Source: Salipiger bermudensis
Lineage (GTDB): Bacteria > Pseudomonadota > Alphaproteobacteria > Rhodobacterales > Rhodobacteraceae
Length of the DNA: 64,000 nucleotides
Direction: 5' to 3'
Assembly (NCBI RefSeq): GCF_020171625.1
Contig: NZ_JAIUZY010000009.1
Span: 124,001-188,000, forward strand
The notes under the pieces were generated by a model that worked only from the letters and a program-made list of their open reading frames with translations, was not told the DNA's origin and did no database searches. This document shows positions 10,547 through 19,190 of this stretch, piece by piece. How positions within the stretch are numbered: position 1 is the stretch's first letter; each line of letters opens with the position of its first letter. The position numbers and the translations under genes were made by a program.

Positions 10547-11071
10547 ATGTCCCAGCCCGACCCTCTCAAGACCGACTGCTCGAAGTGCGCGGCCCTCTGC
10601 TGCCTTGCGCTGGCCTTCGACAAGGGCCGCGAATTCGCGTTCGACAAGAACCCGGGCGAGCCCTGTCGGAACCTCTCGGGCCACAGCTGTTCGATTCACG
10701 ACCGGCTGAGCGAGGAGGGCTTTCCCGGCTGCGTCGCCTATGACTGTCTCGGCGCCGGCAATCGCGTGGTTCAGGAGGTCTTCGGCGGCCAGAGCTGGCA
10801 GACCGAACCGCGGCTGACGCGGGCGATGATGGAGGCGTTCTCGGCGATGCGCGAGGTCCACAAGCGCATCGACCTGCTGCGCGCCGCGCTGACGCTGTCG
10901 CTCGATCCCCGCGCCGACCAGACCTGCCGCGAATTCCTCGCCCGCCTCGAGCAGCATCGCTGGAGCGGGTCCGAACTCAACGCGTTCGAGGTCGGGCTGG
11001 CGCTCGAGATCGATATTTTCTTCTACGGTCTCAAGGACGTGCTGCCGGAGGACTTCTTCGCCGACCGCTGA
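10547..11071 (+). CDS. YkgJ-type cysteine-cluster protein (putative Zn/Fe-binding domain)
   Basis: This 174-residue protein has the N-terminal cysteine-cluster domain seen in YkgJ-like proteins: CSKCAALCC near residue 10, then Cys in EPCRNL, HSCSIH, FPGCVAYDC. These cysteines probably bind zinc or an Fe-S centre. In relatives this domain is often followed by pentapeptide repeats; here the C-terminal half (about 90-174) is helical, without repeats. Substrate and role are unknown. The ATG at 10547 is the start with domain similarity immediately after. A long upstream in-frame extension was discarded as non-coding. No signal peptide is present, so it is cytoplasmic. Confidence 0.75.
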   Translation: MSQPDPLKTDCSKCAALCCLALAFDKGREFAFDKNPGEPCRNLSGHSCSIHDRLSEEGFPGCVAYDCLGAGNRVVQEVFGGQSWQTEPRLTRAMMEAFSAMREVHKRIDLLRAALTLSLDPRADQTCREFLARLEQHRWSGSELNAFEVGLALEIDIFFYGLKDVLPEDFFADR

Positions 11072-11092
11072 CCTGTCCGCCGCACGTGGCCG

Positions 11093-11136
11093 GGCGTTGC
11101 CTGCCCCTCCGGGCGACCCGCCCGGTAGTGGCAACG
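11093..11136. repeat. Nested inverted repeats downstream of the cysteine-cluster gene
   Basis: The outer arms GCGTTGCC/GGCAACGC (11093-11100 and 11129-11136) enclose an inner perfect 7-bp hairpin CCGGGCG-ACC-CGCCCGG. No T-tract follows. It could fold as a branched RNA 3' end or a cruciform. Confidence 0.5.
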
Positions 11137-11203
11137 CACCCCTGCGCGGACCGGATAGCGAGGGGCGCCAGCAGCCCTGCATCGGCCCGCACGGCGCCCA
11201 AAG

Positions 11204-11232
11204 GCTGATCCCCCGGCACGGGGCCGATCAGC
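11204..11232. terminator. Hairpin between convergent genes
   Basis: A stem GCTGATC/GATCAGC with an inner CCCC/GGGG extension lies between the plus-strand gene ending at 11071 and the minus-strand glutathione transferase ending at 11279. Only short T stretches flank it. Confidence 0.45.
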
Positions 11233-11278
11233 TCGGGCTTTCTCGGCTCGGCGGCAAGCGCGCCCGCCCCCGCCCGCC

Positions 11279-11944
11279 TCAGAAATCGAGGTCGGCGTAA
11301 TGCGGCGGCGGCGGGAAGCCCGGGATCTGGTCGGCGAGGATCGAGCGGAAGGCCGGGCGCGACTTGATCTTGGCGTACCAGTCCTTGACCGTCTCCGAGC
11401 GGTTCCAGTCCACGTCCGAGATGTAGTCGAGCGCCGACAGGTGCGCCGCGGCGGCGAAATCCGCCAGCGTCATCACGTCGCCCGCCAGCCAGCGCCGGTG
11501 GTCGAGCAGCCAGGCCATGTAATCGAGGTGATACTTGATCGCCTTGGCCCCCGCCTTGACGTTGGTGCTGTCCGGGAAGCCCTGCTTCATGATCTTCTTG
11601 TTGACGCGCTCGTAGACCAGCTTGGAGGTCACCTCGTGGTGGAACTTGTCGTCGAACCACGACACCAGCCGGCGCACCTCGAGCCTTGCATCCGCCGAGC
11701 GCGGCATCAGCGACGGCTCGGGGTATTTCTCCTCGATCCATTCGCAGATCGCGGCGCTTTCCGACATCGTCTTGCCGTCGATCTTCAGCACCGGCACCTT
11801 GCCGGCCGGGTTGCGGCGCAGGAAATCGTTGTCCTTTTCCCAGTAGCGCTCCTCGACCAGTTCGCACTCGATCTTCTTTTCGGCGAGGCTCAGGCGAACC
11901 TTGCGGCAGAACGGGGATAGCGGCACGTGATAAAGCTTGGCCAT
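11279..11944 (-). CDS. Glutathione S-transferase family protein
   Basis: This 221-residue protein has the GST fold. A thioredoxin-like N-terminal domain (about 1-78) contains SPFCRKVRLSLAEKKI, a cis-Pro segment KVPVLKIDG and the glutathione gamma-glutamyl contact ESAAICEWIEE. An all-helical C-terminal domain (about 85-215) contains the N-capping-box-like MTLADFAAAAHL. The SPFC motif suggests a catalytic Cys or Ser. The family detoxifies electrophiles or acts in redox reactions, and the substrate is unknown. The ATG at 11944 is used: upstream in-frame ATG 11995 adds 17 residues outside the fold. Confidence 0.88.
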   Translation of the reverse strand: MAKLYHVPLSPFCRKVRLSLAEKKIECELVEERYWEKDNDFLRRNPAGKVPVLKIDGKTMSESAAICEWIEEKYPEPSLMPRSADARLEVRRLVSWFDDKFHHEVTSKLVYERVNKKIMKQGFPDSTNVKAGAKAIKYHLDYMAWLLDHRRWLAGDVMTLADFAAAAHLSALDYISDVDWNRSETVKDWYAKIKSRPAFRSILADQIPGFPPPPHYADLDF

Positions 11945-12068
11945 GGGGCGATGGTATCCGAGAGATTTGGGAACTGCGAGCACCTTTGCCCCCAATCCCC
12001 CTGAGTTTCAACTGGGGGCTTCAACAGGCACAGCCGCCCGCGCGACGCGCTGCCGATGTGCCCGGGTC

Positions 12069-12791
12069 TCAGATAACCTCGATCACCGACTTGTCGATGG
12101 CCAGCATGTAGCCGCGCCGGGCGATGTTCTTGACCAGAAGCTCGCTGACCATCTGGTTGCCGAGCCCGTCGCGCAGGCGCTTGATGCGGGTGGCGCCAGC
12201 CGCTTCCTCGCAATCGCCGGCGTCGCGCCCCGAGATCATCGCCTCGATCTGCGCGCCCGACAGCATCTCGTCATCCATGCGCGCCTCGGCCAGCACCGCC
12301 AGCGTCTCGACCATCGCCTCGGTCAGCTTGAAGCCCATGGTGTTGAGATAGACGGTGTTTTCCTCGCGGCTGATGATCAGCGAGCTGACCTGGATGCCCG
12401 AGCGCTCGATCTGCGCCATGCGACGGTTCAGGATGACCAGCATGACGAGGAACACCAGCGCCGCCACCAGCAGCGCGGTGGCAAAGACCAGCAGCACGAA
12501 GATCACCATCCGGTAGCTCGCCAGCGTGTCCGAGAAGGCGGTGCCCGACTGGGCGAGGATCTCGAGCAGCTTGACCTCGGCCTGACCGGTGAGGGTGTCG
12601 TTCTCGATGAACAGCCGTTCGACGCGGGCGTTGAAGGCGTTGGCGTCCGGCAGGGTGAAGAACAGCAGCGCCCCGGCGCCGATCAGCAGCGCCACGATCG
12701 CGGCAATGCCGAACCCCACCAGCCGCGCGCCGGTGCGTCTTGCGTCAGTAGCGGAGGTAGTACTCACCGGCGTTCGCCTTCTTGCTGTCAC
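12069..12791 (-). CDS. Two-TM membrane protein with C-terminal winged-helix (OmpR-like) domain
   Basis: This protein of up to 240 residues has two transmembrane segments (about 24-46, LVGFGIAAIVALLIGAGALL, and 95-118, MVIFVLLVFATALLV...). They enclose a periplasmic loop of about 48 residues. The C-terminal region (about 140-240) resembles an OmpR/PhoB winged helix: a short beta strand (VYLNTMGFKLT), helices, then RIKRLRDGLGNQMVSELLVKNI and a wing RRGYMLAI. If correct, this is a membrane-tethered DNA-binding protein with domain order opposite to ToxR/CadC. The GTG at 12767 is an alternative start. Either way it overlaps the end of the upstream secreted-protein gene and may be translationally coupled to it. 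Confidence 0.7.
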   Translation of the reverse strand: MTARRRTPVSTTSATDARRTGARLVGFGIAAIVALLIGAGALLFFTLPDANAFNARVERLFIENDTLTGQAEVKLLEILAQSGTAFSDTLASYRMVIFVLLVFATALLVAALVFLVMLVILNRRMAQIERSGIQVSSLIISREENTVYLNTMGFKLTEAMVETLAVLAEARMDDEMLSGAQIEAMISGRDAGDCEEAAGATRIKRLRDGLGNQMVSELLVKNIARRGYMLAIDKSVIEVI

Positions 12792-13029
12792 CGGGTTCCT
12801 TGCTCGAAAGCCCGACCACGTTCAAGAGCGTCCAGCCATCGCGGGCCAGGGTGGCGGAGAGTTGCTCTGCCGCGGCGCCGCTGCCGGGGCACTCCCCCGG
12901 CAGGCGCGAGATGCCGTAATGCAGGCGCAGCGGGCTGTCCTGCTTGGCCTTGTACTCGACATAGCAGTCGGCCCGCGCGGCAGCGGGCAGCACAAGCGCC
13001 ACGAAGACGGGAAGAAGGATGCGTTTCAT
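12745..13029 (-). CDS. Small secreted protein, unknown function
   Basis: This 94-residue protein has a signal peptide (about 1-20, MKRILLPVFVALVLPAAARA) and then a mature part with two cysteines (DCYVEYKAKQ, PGECPG) that could form one disulfide. I do not recognise the family. Its last codons overlap the start of the downstream two-TM winged-helix gene on the same strand, so the two are probably translated together. It could be a periplasmic partner of that protein, which is inference from overlap only. Confidence 0.7.
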   Translation of the reverse strand: MKRILLPVFVALVLPAAARADCYVEYKAKQDSPLRLHYGISRLPGECPGSGAAAEQLSATLARDGWTLLNVVGLSSKEPGDSKKANAGEYYLRY

Positions 13030-13212
13030 GGCCGCGACACTGCGCTTGGGCGGGGTGCAATTCAATAGCAGAGCGCCTGAAACCGGCCGGTTATCCGATA
13101 ACCGGGGGGCGATATTGCCTGAAATCCGCGGATCAGGCGAGGGTCGGGTCAGGGCGTCGGCCAGAACGGCGGCGCCACCCGACACGACAGACACGCCAAC
13201 AGGAGACCGCCC

Positions 13213-13779
13213 ATGTCCCGCAAGTTCATCGCCGCCGTTCTGGCCGCTTCGCTCGCCATCACCACCTTCTCCGCCGCGCCCGCCCGGGCCGACGGCAAGG
13301 ATGCCCTCAAGCTCTTGGGGGCGGCGGGCGCGCTCTACCTTCTGGGCAACACGGTCGCGCAGGCCCGCGAGCGGGCCAAGGATGAGCGCAAGCGAGACAA
13401 GAGGGAGCGGGAGGAGGAGAAGCGCCGGGAAGAGCGCGCGCGCGAGTGGCGCGAGCGTCACGATGCCCGCCGCCCCGCGCCGCCGCGCGTCATCGGCCCG
13501 GCCTTCGGCCATCGGCGCGATGCGGAATACGTGCTGCCCTCGCAATGCATGATGCGCATCGACGGCGGGGCCAGCCGCTTTGCCTTCGACCGCGACTGCA
13601 TGACCAATGCCGGGGTCCGCACCAGCCGCCTTCCCGACGCCTGCGAGATGTATGTGCGCGACGGTGGCCGCAAGGAACGTGCCTTCGACGGCGGTTGCCT
13701 GCGCCGGAACGGCTACCGCCTCGAGGCGGTGCGGCAGTCCGCGCCGAACCTGCCGCGCCCCTATCGCCGCCAGTACTGA
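13213..13779 (+). CDS. Secreted protein with highly charged linker, unknown function
   Basis: This 188-residue protein has a signal peptide (about 1-27, cleavage after ARA). A short hydrophobic segment (about 32-47) is followed by a stretch almost wholly of Arg, Lys and Glu (about 50-83), probably a single long charged helix. The C-terminal domain (about 95-188) contains four cysteines in two similar units: PSQCMM...FDRDCMTNAGV and PDACEMY...FDGGCLRRNGY. This looks like an internal duplication. It is predicted to be periplasmic. No function is recognised. A strong terminator follows at 13829-13865. Confidence 0.78.
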   Translation: MSRKFIAAVLAASLAITTFSAAPARADGKDALKLLGAAGALYLLGNTVAQARERAKDERKRDKREREEEKRREERAREWRERHDARRPAPPRVIGPAFGHRRDAEYVLPSQCMMRIDGGASRFAFDRDCMTNAGVRTSRLPDACEMYVRDGGRKERAFDGGCLRRNGYRLEAVRQSAPNLPRPYRRQY

Positions 13780-13828
13780 GACACGAGATAGCGGCAGCGG
13801 CGCGGAGTCCCGTCCGCCCGGTGTCGCT

Positions 13829-13865
13829 GCGCGCGGGGTGCCACGCAGGCCCCGCGCGCTCTTTT
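13829..13865 (+). terminator. Rho-independent terminator
   Basis: The 10-bp stem GCGCGCGGGG/CCCCGCGCGC has an 11-nt loop and is followed by TCTTTT. It separates the plus-strand secreted protein gene from the convergent ureidoglycolate lyase gene. Confidence 0.8.
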
Positions 13866-13878
13866 CATGCCGTCGTTC

Positions 13879-14382
13879 TTACGAGACGTCCGTGGGCACG
13901 GTGATCGTCACCGGCATCTTGAGCCAGTGCTCCTCGATGTTGGGCGTGCCGCCGATGCGGTCGACCACGGCGAACATCCCCGGCGCGTGCAGCGGTGTCA
14001 GCACGCCGTGCCATGTGCCGCGATAGAGGTTGATCCCCTGCCCCGGCGCCGCGAGGAAGGCCGAAATCTCGCTCGGCTCCGCCCCCGCGCCGGCCTCTGC
14101 GACGATCACCAGCCACGGGTTGCGGTGCATCGGCAGGAAGGCCTGACTGCCGTCAGGGTGCCGCTCGACCATCTCGAGCAGGTAAGGCAGATCGCGCGGC
14201 ACGGCGTTGAACAGGCTGATGCCGGCGCGGCCGTCCGGGCCGAAATCCATCGAGGCGCGGTCGTGGTAGCGACCGCACAGGCCCTGATTGATGATCTTGT
14301 CCGGATCGCCCGAGATCTCGAGCACGTCTCCGAACGGCGCGAAGGCACCGGCGGTCAGCGGCTCTGCAACGATGGTGGTCAT
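13879..14382 (-). CDS. allA: Ureidoglycolate lyase
   Basis: This 167-residue cupin-fold enzyme splits ureidoglycolate to glyoxylate and urea at the end of the allantoin pathway. The length and the segments EPLTAGAFAPFGDVLE, FLPMHRNPWLVIVA, PGQGINLYRGTWHGVLTPL are characteristic. The start ATG overlaps the stop of the PuuE-URAD fusion gene (ATGA, 14379-14382), so both are translated from one mRNA. The allantoicase that would supply ureidoglycolate is not in the window. Confidence 0.93.
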   Translation of the reverse strand: MTTIVAEPLTAGAFAPFGDVLEISGDPDKIINQGLCGRYHDRASMDFGPDGRAGISLFNAVPRDLPYLLEMVERHPDGSQAFLPMHRNPWLVIVAEAGAGAEPSEISAFLAAPGQGINLYRGTWHGVLTPLHAPGMFAVVDRIGGTPNIEEHWLKMPVTITVPTDVS

Positions 14383-15794
14383 GACAGCACGCTTTCCAAC
14401 CGCAGCCGGGCGATGCGCTCGACCTGCCGACAGGCTTCCCTGAATTCGGTTTCCGTGTCGTTCCCGAGACGGCGCTCGAAGGCCGCGAGGATGCCGGCTT
14501 TGTCGTGATCGCGCACCGCGATGATGAACGGGAAGCCGTGTTTCTCCATGTAGGCGGTGTTGAGCTCGGTGAAGCGCTGGCGCTCGGCGTCCGTAAGCGC
14601 ATCGAGCCCGGCGCTGGCCTGTTCCGAGCTGCTGTCCTCGGTCAGTCGCTTGGCGGCGGCGAGCTTGCCGGCAAGGTCGGGATGGGCGCGCAGCACGCCC
14701 ATCCGCTCGTCGTCGCTGGCGCTGCGCAGCACCCGCGCCAGCGCGTTGGCCAGCCCCACCGGCGTGTCATGCGCCGGGCCGAGCTCGAGCGCGAAGGCGC
14801 GCTCGGCCACCCAGTCCGAATGCTCGACGATACCGCCGAAGCGCGCCACGAAGGTGTCGCGGTCCATCAGGCTTGGGCGCTCGCGCGTGACCGGCGGGTG
14901 GGTCGCGGCCCAGTGCTCGGCGATCTCGATGCGGCGCGGGGTCCAGACCCCGTCGAAGCCGGCAATGTAGTCGAGGAAGCGCTTCAGACCGGCCACCTTG
15001 CCGGGGCGCCCGATCAGCCGGTTGTGCAGCCCGATCGAGATCATCGCCGGCTTGCCCGCCTCGCCCTCGGCATAGAGCGTGTCGAAGCTGTCCTTGAGAT
15101 AGGTGAAGAACTGCTCCGCCTCGATCCAGCCGGGGCTGACCGAGAAGCGCATGTCATTGGCCTCGAGCGTGTAGGGAATGATAAGCTGGTCGCGACCGTC
15201 GATCTCGAGCCAGTAGGGCAGATCGTCGTCGTAGGTGTCGGAGATATAGGCGAACTGCCCGGTCTCGGCGGCCAGACGCACGGTGTTCTCCGAGCAGCGC
15301 CCGGTGTACCAGCCGCGCGGCGCCTCGCCCACCACCTCGGTGTGCAGGCGGATCGCCTCGGCGATGGCGGCACGCTCCTCCGCCTCGGGCATGTCCTTGT
15401 GTTCGACCCATTTGAGGCCGTGGCTGGCGATCTCCCAGCCCGCCTCCTTCATCGCCTCGACCTGCTCGGGGTTGCGCGCCAGCGCGGTGGCGACGCCGTA
15501 GATCGTCAGCGGGACGCCCGCGCCGGTGAACAGCCGGTGCAGCCGCCAGAACCCGGCGCGGGCGCCGTATTCATAGATCGATTCCATGTTCCAGTGTCTC
15601 TGGCCCGGCCACATCGCCGCGCCGGGGATGTCCGACAGGAACGCCTCGGAGGCGGCATCGCCGTGCAGGACGTTGTTCTCGCCGCCCTCCTCGAAGTTCA
15701 GCACGAACTGCACCGCGATCTTGGCATTGCCGGGCCATTTCGCGTCGGGGCGGTCCGCGCCGTAACCGATCATGTTGCGGGGGTAACGCTGCAT
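14379..15794 (-). CDS. Fusion of PuuE-type allantoinase and OHCU decarboxylase (URAD)
   Basis: This 471-residue protein joins two consecutive urate-pathway activities. Residues about 1-305 are a polysaccharide-deacetylase-fold allantoinase of the PuuE type ([49 protein letters not shown]-like ISIGLHNRL). Residues about 310-471 are 2-oxo-4-hydroxy-4-carboxy-5-ureidoimidazoline decarboxylase, with the catalytic His371 in AHPDLAGK and Glu391 in SSEQ. URAD yields (S)-allantoin, the allantoinase substrate, so the fusion may pass product between domains. The ATG at 15794 is used because the PuuE N-terminus ([10 protein letters not shown]) begins there. It is followed by allA with an ATGA overlap and is divergent from the HIU hydrolase gene. 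Confidence 0.93.
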   Translation of the reverse strand: MQRYPRNMIGYGADRPDAKWPGNAKIAVQFVLNFEEGGENNVLHGDAASEAFLSDIPGAAMWPGQRHWNMESIYEYGARAGFWRLHRLFTGAGVPLTIYGVATALARNPEQVEAMKEAGWEIASHGLKWVEHKDMPEAEERAAIAEAIRLHTEVVGEAPRGWYTGRCSENTVRLAAETGQFAYISDTYDDDLPYWLEIDGRDQLIIPYTLEANDMRFSVSPGWIEAEQFFTYLKDSFDTLYAEGEAGKPAMISIGLHNRLIGRPGKVAGLKRFLDYIAGFDGVWTPRRIEIAEHWAATHPPVTRERPSLMDRDTFVARFGGIVEHSDWVAERAFALELGPAHDTPVGLANALARVLRSASDDERMGVLRAHPDLAGKLAAAKRLTEDSSSEQASAGLDALTDAERQRFTELNTAYMEKHGFPFIIAVRDHDKAGILAAFERRLGNDTETEFREACRQVERIARLRLESVLS

Positions 15795-15931
15795 CTGGCC
15801 CCTCCTTGGCTTGGGTCGTGTTGTCATCTTCGGCCAATCGCGCTCTAACCGGGACGGACCCCCGAAAGGACCGGCACGCAGGCGCGGCGATGCCCCGTTT
15901 ATCCGCGCTGCCCAAGCAAGGAGCAAGAGGA

Positions 15932-16291
15932 ATGGCCGACGGATATCTCACCACCCACGTGCTCGACACCGCCCGGGGTCGTCCCGCCGAGGGCGTGAAG
16001 ATCGCGCTCTACAAGGTCTCGGACAAATCCCACCGCAAGATCGCCGAGACGGTGACCAATGCCGACGGTCGCACCGACAGCCCGATCCTGCCGAAGGCGC
16101 AGTTCAGGACCGGCACCTACGAGCTGGTGTTCTTTGCCGGCGACTATCTCAGGGCCACCGGCCAGTCCGGCGCCGAGCCGCTGTTTCTCGACCAGATCCC
16201 GCTGCGCTTCGGCATCGCCGACCCGGACGCGCATTACCACGTGCCGCTGCTGCTGTCGGCCTACGGCTATTCCACATACCGCGGCAGCTGA
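15932..16291 (+). CDS. uraH: 5-hydroxyisourate hydrolase (transthyretin-like)
   Basis: This 119-residue protein converts 5-hydroxyisourate to OHCU, the step just before the URAD domain encoded divergently next door. Family signatures are N-terminal [14 protein letters not shown], the HYHVPLLLS segment and the C-terminal tetrapeptide YRGS that defines HIU hydrolases against transthyretin. No signal peptide is present, so it is cytoplasmic. A ribosome-binding site AAGAGG lies before the ATG at 15932. Together with the fusion protein and AllA it gives the path from 5-hydroxyisourate through OHCU to allantoin and allantoate, then from ureidoglycolate to glyoxylate. Confidence 0.95.
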   Translation: MADGYLTTHVLDTARGRPAEGVKIALYKVSDKSHRKIAETVTNADGRTDSPILPKAQFRTGTYELVFFAGDYLRATGQSGAEPLFLDQIPLRFGIADPDAHYHVPLLLSAYGYSTYRGS

Positions 16292-16397
16292 GCCGCCCCG
16301 CCTCACCGGATCGTGCAGCGCGGCGGCTTGCCCTGCGCTGCACCCGACGCGTACCCCTGTCGCCGACCCCGAAGACCGAACCCGAGGACCCACCACC

Positions 16398-17066
16398 ATG
16401 CGCATCCTGATCGTCGAGGACGATGCCGTGCTCGGCGACGGGCTGAGCGTCGGGCTGCGCCTGTCGGGTTTTTCGCCCGAGCTGGTCGACAGCTGCGCCG
16501 ACGCCCGCCACGCCATCGGCATGGAGGGGTTCGAGGCGGTGGTGCTCGACCTGATGCTGCCCGACGGCTCCGGGCTCGAGCTGCTGCGCGAGCTGCGCCA
16601 GCGCGGCTCGGACATGCCGGTGCTGATGCTCACCGCGCGCGACGGGCTTGACGATCGGGTCACCGGGCTCGATGCCGGGGCCGACGATTACCTCGGCAAG
16701 CCCTTCGAGCTGCCGGAGCTCTCCGCACGCCTGCGCGCCCTCACCCGCCGGGCGCAGGGCCGCGCCGAGAACCTGCTGCACTGGAACGGTCTTGCGCTCG
16801 ACACCGCGAAAATGAGCGGCCAGCGCGGAGCGGAGGAGATCGCCTTCTCGCGCCGGGAGTTCACCGTGCTGGCCGCGCTGATGGAGCGCCCCGGCAGCAT
16901 CCTGTCGAAAGCCGCGCTCGAAGAGCGGCTCTATGGCTGGCAGGAGGATGTCGAGAGCAACACCGTCGAGGTGCATGTGCACCATCTGCGCGCCAAGCTC
17001 GGCAGCGGCTTCATCCAGACCGTGCGCGGCGCCGGCTACCGGCTGGCGCCGGAGGGCGCGGCATGA
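16398..17066 (+). CDS. OmpR-family response regulator (QseB/PmrA/TctD-like)
   Basis: This 222-residue response regulator has a receiver domain (about 1-115) with acidic pocket E7-D8-D9, phospho-acceptor D51 (VVLDLMLPDGSG), T79 and K101 (GKPFE). A C-terminal winged helix (about 125-220) contains FSRREFTVLAALMERPG and NTVEVHVHHLRAKLG...VRGAGYRL. The ATG of the downstream kinase overlaps its stop codon. Stimulus and targets are unknown. Its position next to the urate genes need not mean control of them, because a 106-bp gap separates it from uraH. Confidence 0.93.
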   Translation: MRILIVEDDAVLGDGLSVGLRLSGFSPELVDSCADARHAIGMEGFEAVVLDLMLPDGSGLELLRELRQRGSDMPVLMLTARDGLDDRVTGLDAGADDYLGKPFELPELSARLRALTRRAQGRAENLLHWNGLALDTAKMSGQRGAEEIAFSRREFTVLAALMERPGSILSKAALEERLYGWQEDVESNTVEVHVHHLRAKLGSGFIQTVRGAGYRLAPEGAA

Positions 17067-18409
17067 GTTCGATCCGCGGCCGGCTTCTGGCGATCCTTCT
17101 GCTCGCGACCGGGGTGATCTGGCTTTCGGCGGCGCTCTGGACGCAGATATCGACCCGCGCGCAGGTCATTCAGGTGCTCGACCGGCGGCTCGAGGAATCC
17201 GCCCGCATGGTCGCCTCGCTGATCCGCGAGGGCGGGCTGAGTGTCGATCAGGCGGCGCGGGCGGCCCGCATGGAGCGTGCGGATGCCGACGGCTTCCACC
17301 TCCTGCATCAGTTGTCCTGCCAGATCTGGGGGCTCGACGGCACCCTGATCAGCGAAAGCGCCGGCGCCCCCGAGGGCCGTCTCAGCGAGGCCGGCGGCGG
17401 GTTCAGCGAGAACGAGGTCGATGGCGAGCTCTGGCGCGTCTTCACGCTGGCCGATCCCGAGCTCGACTTTCGCGTCATGGTCGGCGACGCGCAGGCGATG
17501 CGCGACCAGCTGGTGCGCAACGTGACGCTGGGCCAGCTTGCCCCGACCGCGCTGATGCTGCCCCTGCTAGCGGCGCTGATCTGGCTCACCGTGGGGCGCG
17601 GCCTGCGCCCGCTCGACAGGCTCGGTGCAGCGCTCTCGAACCGGCCCGCGAGCGATCTCGGCCCGCTTGAGGAGGCGCCCGCCCCGCGCGAGCTGCGCCC
17701 GATGATCGCGGCGCTCAACGGCCTGCTGCGCCGGGTCGATGCGGCGCGCGAGCGCGAGCGCAGCTTCACCGCCTTTGCCGCGCACGAGCTGAAGACCCCG
17801 CTCGCCGGGCTGCAGACCCAGGCCGAGATCGCCCGCATGGCGCCCGACACCGCCACCCGCACCCGCGCGCTTGTGCAGATCGAGCAGGGCGTGAAGCGCA
17901 CCGACCGGATGGTCAAGCAGCTCCTCGCGATGACCGCGGTCGAGCACCCGCCGAACGCCGCCTCCGGCGCCCCGCAGGACGGGGCCGCGCTGCTGCAGGC
18001 CGTGGCCGACGACCTCGCGCCGCTGGCCGGGCGGCTGGGGGTGGGCCTGCAGGTCTCCGCAACGCCCGGGCTCTGGTCCACCGCCGAGGCCACGCTCCTG
18101 CAGACCGCTCTGCGCAACCTTGTCGAGAACGCGCTTCACGCCTCGCCGCAGGGCGAGACCGTTTCCGCGACGCTGTCGCTCGAGGGCGCGGGCGCGGTGT
18201 TCGAGATCAGCGATCGCGGCCCCGGCATTTCCGAGGCCGAGCGCCCACATGTCACCGAGCGGTTCTTTCGCGGTGCGGGCGCCACCACCAGCGGCAGCGG
18301 GCTGGGTCTTGCCATCGTCGCCACCTCCGCCGCGCGTCTGGGCGGGGCGCTCGAGCTGTCTCCGCGCGAGGGCGGCGGCGAGTGCGCCCGGCTGATCCTG
18401 CCACGCTGA
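17063..18409 (+). CDS. Sensor histidine kinase (QseC/PmrB/TctE-like)
   Basis: This 448-residue inner-membrane kinase is partner of the preceding regulator. TM1 spans about residues 7-27. A periplasmic domain of about 125 residues follows, then TM2 (about 160-178), a HAMP-like linker, a dimerisation helix with the phospho-acceptor His241 in [16 protein letters not shown], and the ATPase domain. The ATPase N box is [10 protein letters not shown], and DRGPGIS and SGLGLAIV are the G boxes. The start overlaps the regulator stop by ATGA (17063-17066). The ligand of the periplasmic domain is unknown. Confidence 0.93.
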   Translation: MSSIRGRLLAILLLATGVIWLSAALWTQISTRAQVIQVLDRRLEESARMVASLIREGGLSVDQAARAARMERADADGFHLLHQLSCQIWGLDGTLISESAGAPEGRLSEAGGGFSENEVDGELWRVFTLADPELDFRVMVGDAQAMRDQLVRNVTLGQLAPTALMLPLLAALIWLTVGRGLRPLDRLGAALSNRPASDLGPLEEAPAPRELRPMIAALNGLLRRVDAARERERSFTAFAAHELKTPLAGLQTQAEIARMAPDTATRTRALVQIEQGVKRTDRMVKQLLAMTAVEHPPNAASGAPQDGAALLQAVADDLAPLAGRLGVGLQVSATPGLWSTAEATLLQTALRNLVENALHASPQGETVSATLSLEGAGAVFEISDRGPGISEAERPHVTERFFRGAGATTSGSGLGLAIVATSAARLGGALELSPREGGGECARLILPR

Positions 18410-18458
18410 GCGCATCGCGCTTATGGACAGGCGGGGCGGCAGGGACTACATGCACGCA

Positions 18459-18929
18459 ATGGCCAAACCGAAGACAGATCCGAACTACAAGGTGATCGCC
18501 GAGAACCGGCGCGCACGTTTCGACTACGCGATCGAGGACGATCTCGAGGTCGGCATCGTGCTGACCGGGTCCGAGGTGAAATCCCTGCGCGAGAACACCT
18601 CGAATATCGCCGAAAGCTATGCCGCGGTGGAGGATGGCGAGCTGTGGCTGGTCAACGGCTACATCGCGCCCTACGAGCGCGCCATGTTCGGCCACGAGGA
18701 GCGGCGCCGTCGCAAGCTGCTGGTCTCGAAGAAAGAGCTCGCCCGCCTGTGGAACGAGACCCAGCGCAAGGGCATGACCATCGTGCCGCTGGTGCTCTAC
18801 TTCAACCACAAGGGCATCGCGAAGATGAAGGTCGGCATCGCCAAGGGCAAGAAGAACCACGACAAGCGCGAGACCGAGGCCAAGCGCGACTGGAACCGCC
18901 AGAAGCAGCGGCTGCTGAAGCAGGGTTAA
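18459..18929 (+). CDS. smpB: SsrA-binding protein
   Basis: This 156-residue SmpB binds tmRNA and rescues stalled ribosomes. Conserved blocks are [42 protein letters not shown] and the basic C-terminal tail [21 protein letters not shown]. The ATG at 18459 is preferred over the in-frame ATG at 18423, because the family begins with AKPK. The tmRNA gene itself was not found in the window. Confidence 0.97.
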   Translation: MAKPKTDPNYKVIAENRRARFDYAIEDDLEVGIVLTGSEVKSLRENTSNIAESYAAVEDGELWLVNGYIAPYERAMFGHEERRRRKLLVSKKELARLWNETQRKGMTIVPLVLYFNHKGIAKMKVGIAKGKKNHDKRETEAKRDWNRQKQRLLKQG

Positions 18930-19190
18930 GCGGGCGGCGCTGGAACCACGCCTGCGCGGCGTGATCCGCCAGAAGGTCCAGTCCAGAAATTCGGGAGACG
19001 CCGGCTGACCCGGTTGAGGGACGCGCTGCGCGGACTGCAACCGCGAGATGGCCTGCCACCCGGCGACCCCGCCTGACGGATCGGAACGCCAGACCGGATC
19101 GCGCACAGCCTTGCACCCGCCCATCCCCTTGTATTGCAGGCCCCCGCAGCTTAGGAACGGCATCGACCCTGACTGCGCGGGAAGCAATAC

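Noticed and set aside
18930-19190. tmRNA gene next to smpB
   Set aside because: No alanine-tRNA-like ends or tag-reading frame could be recognised in the 261-bp gap.
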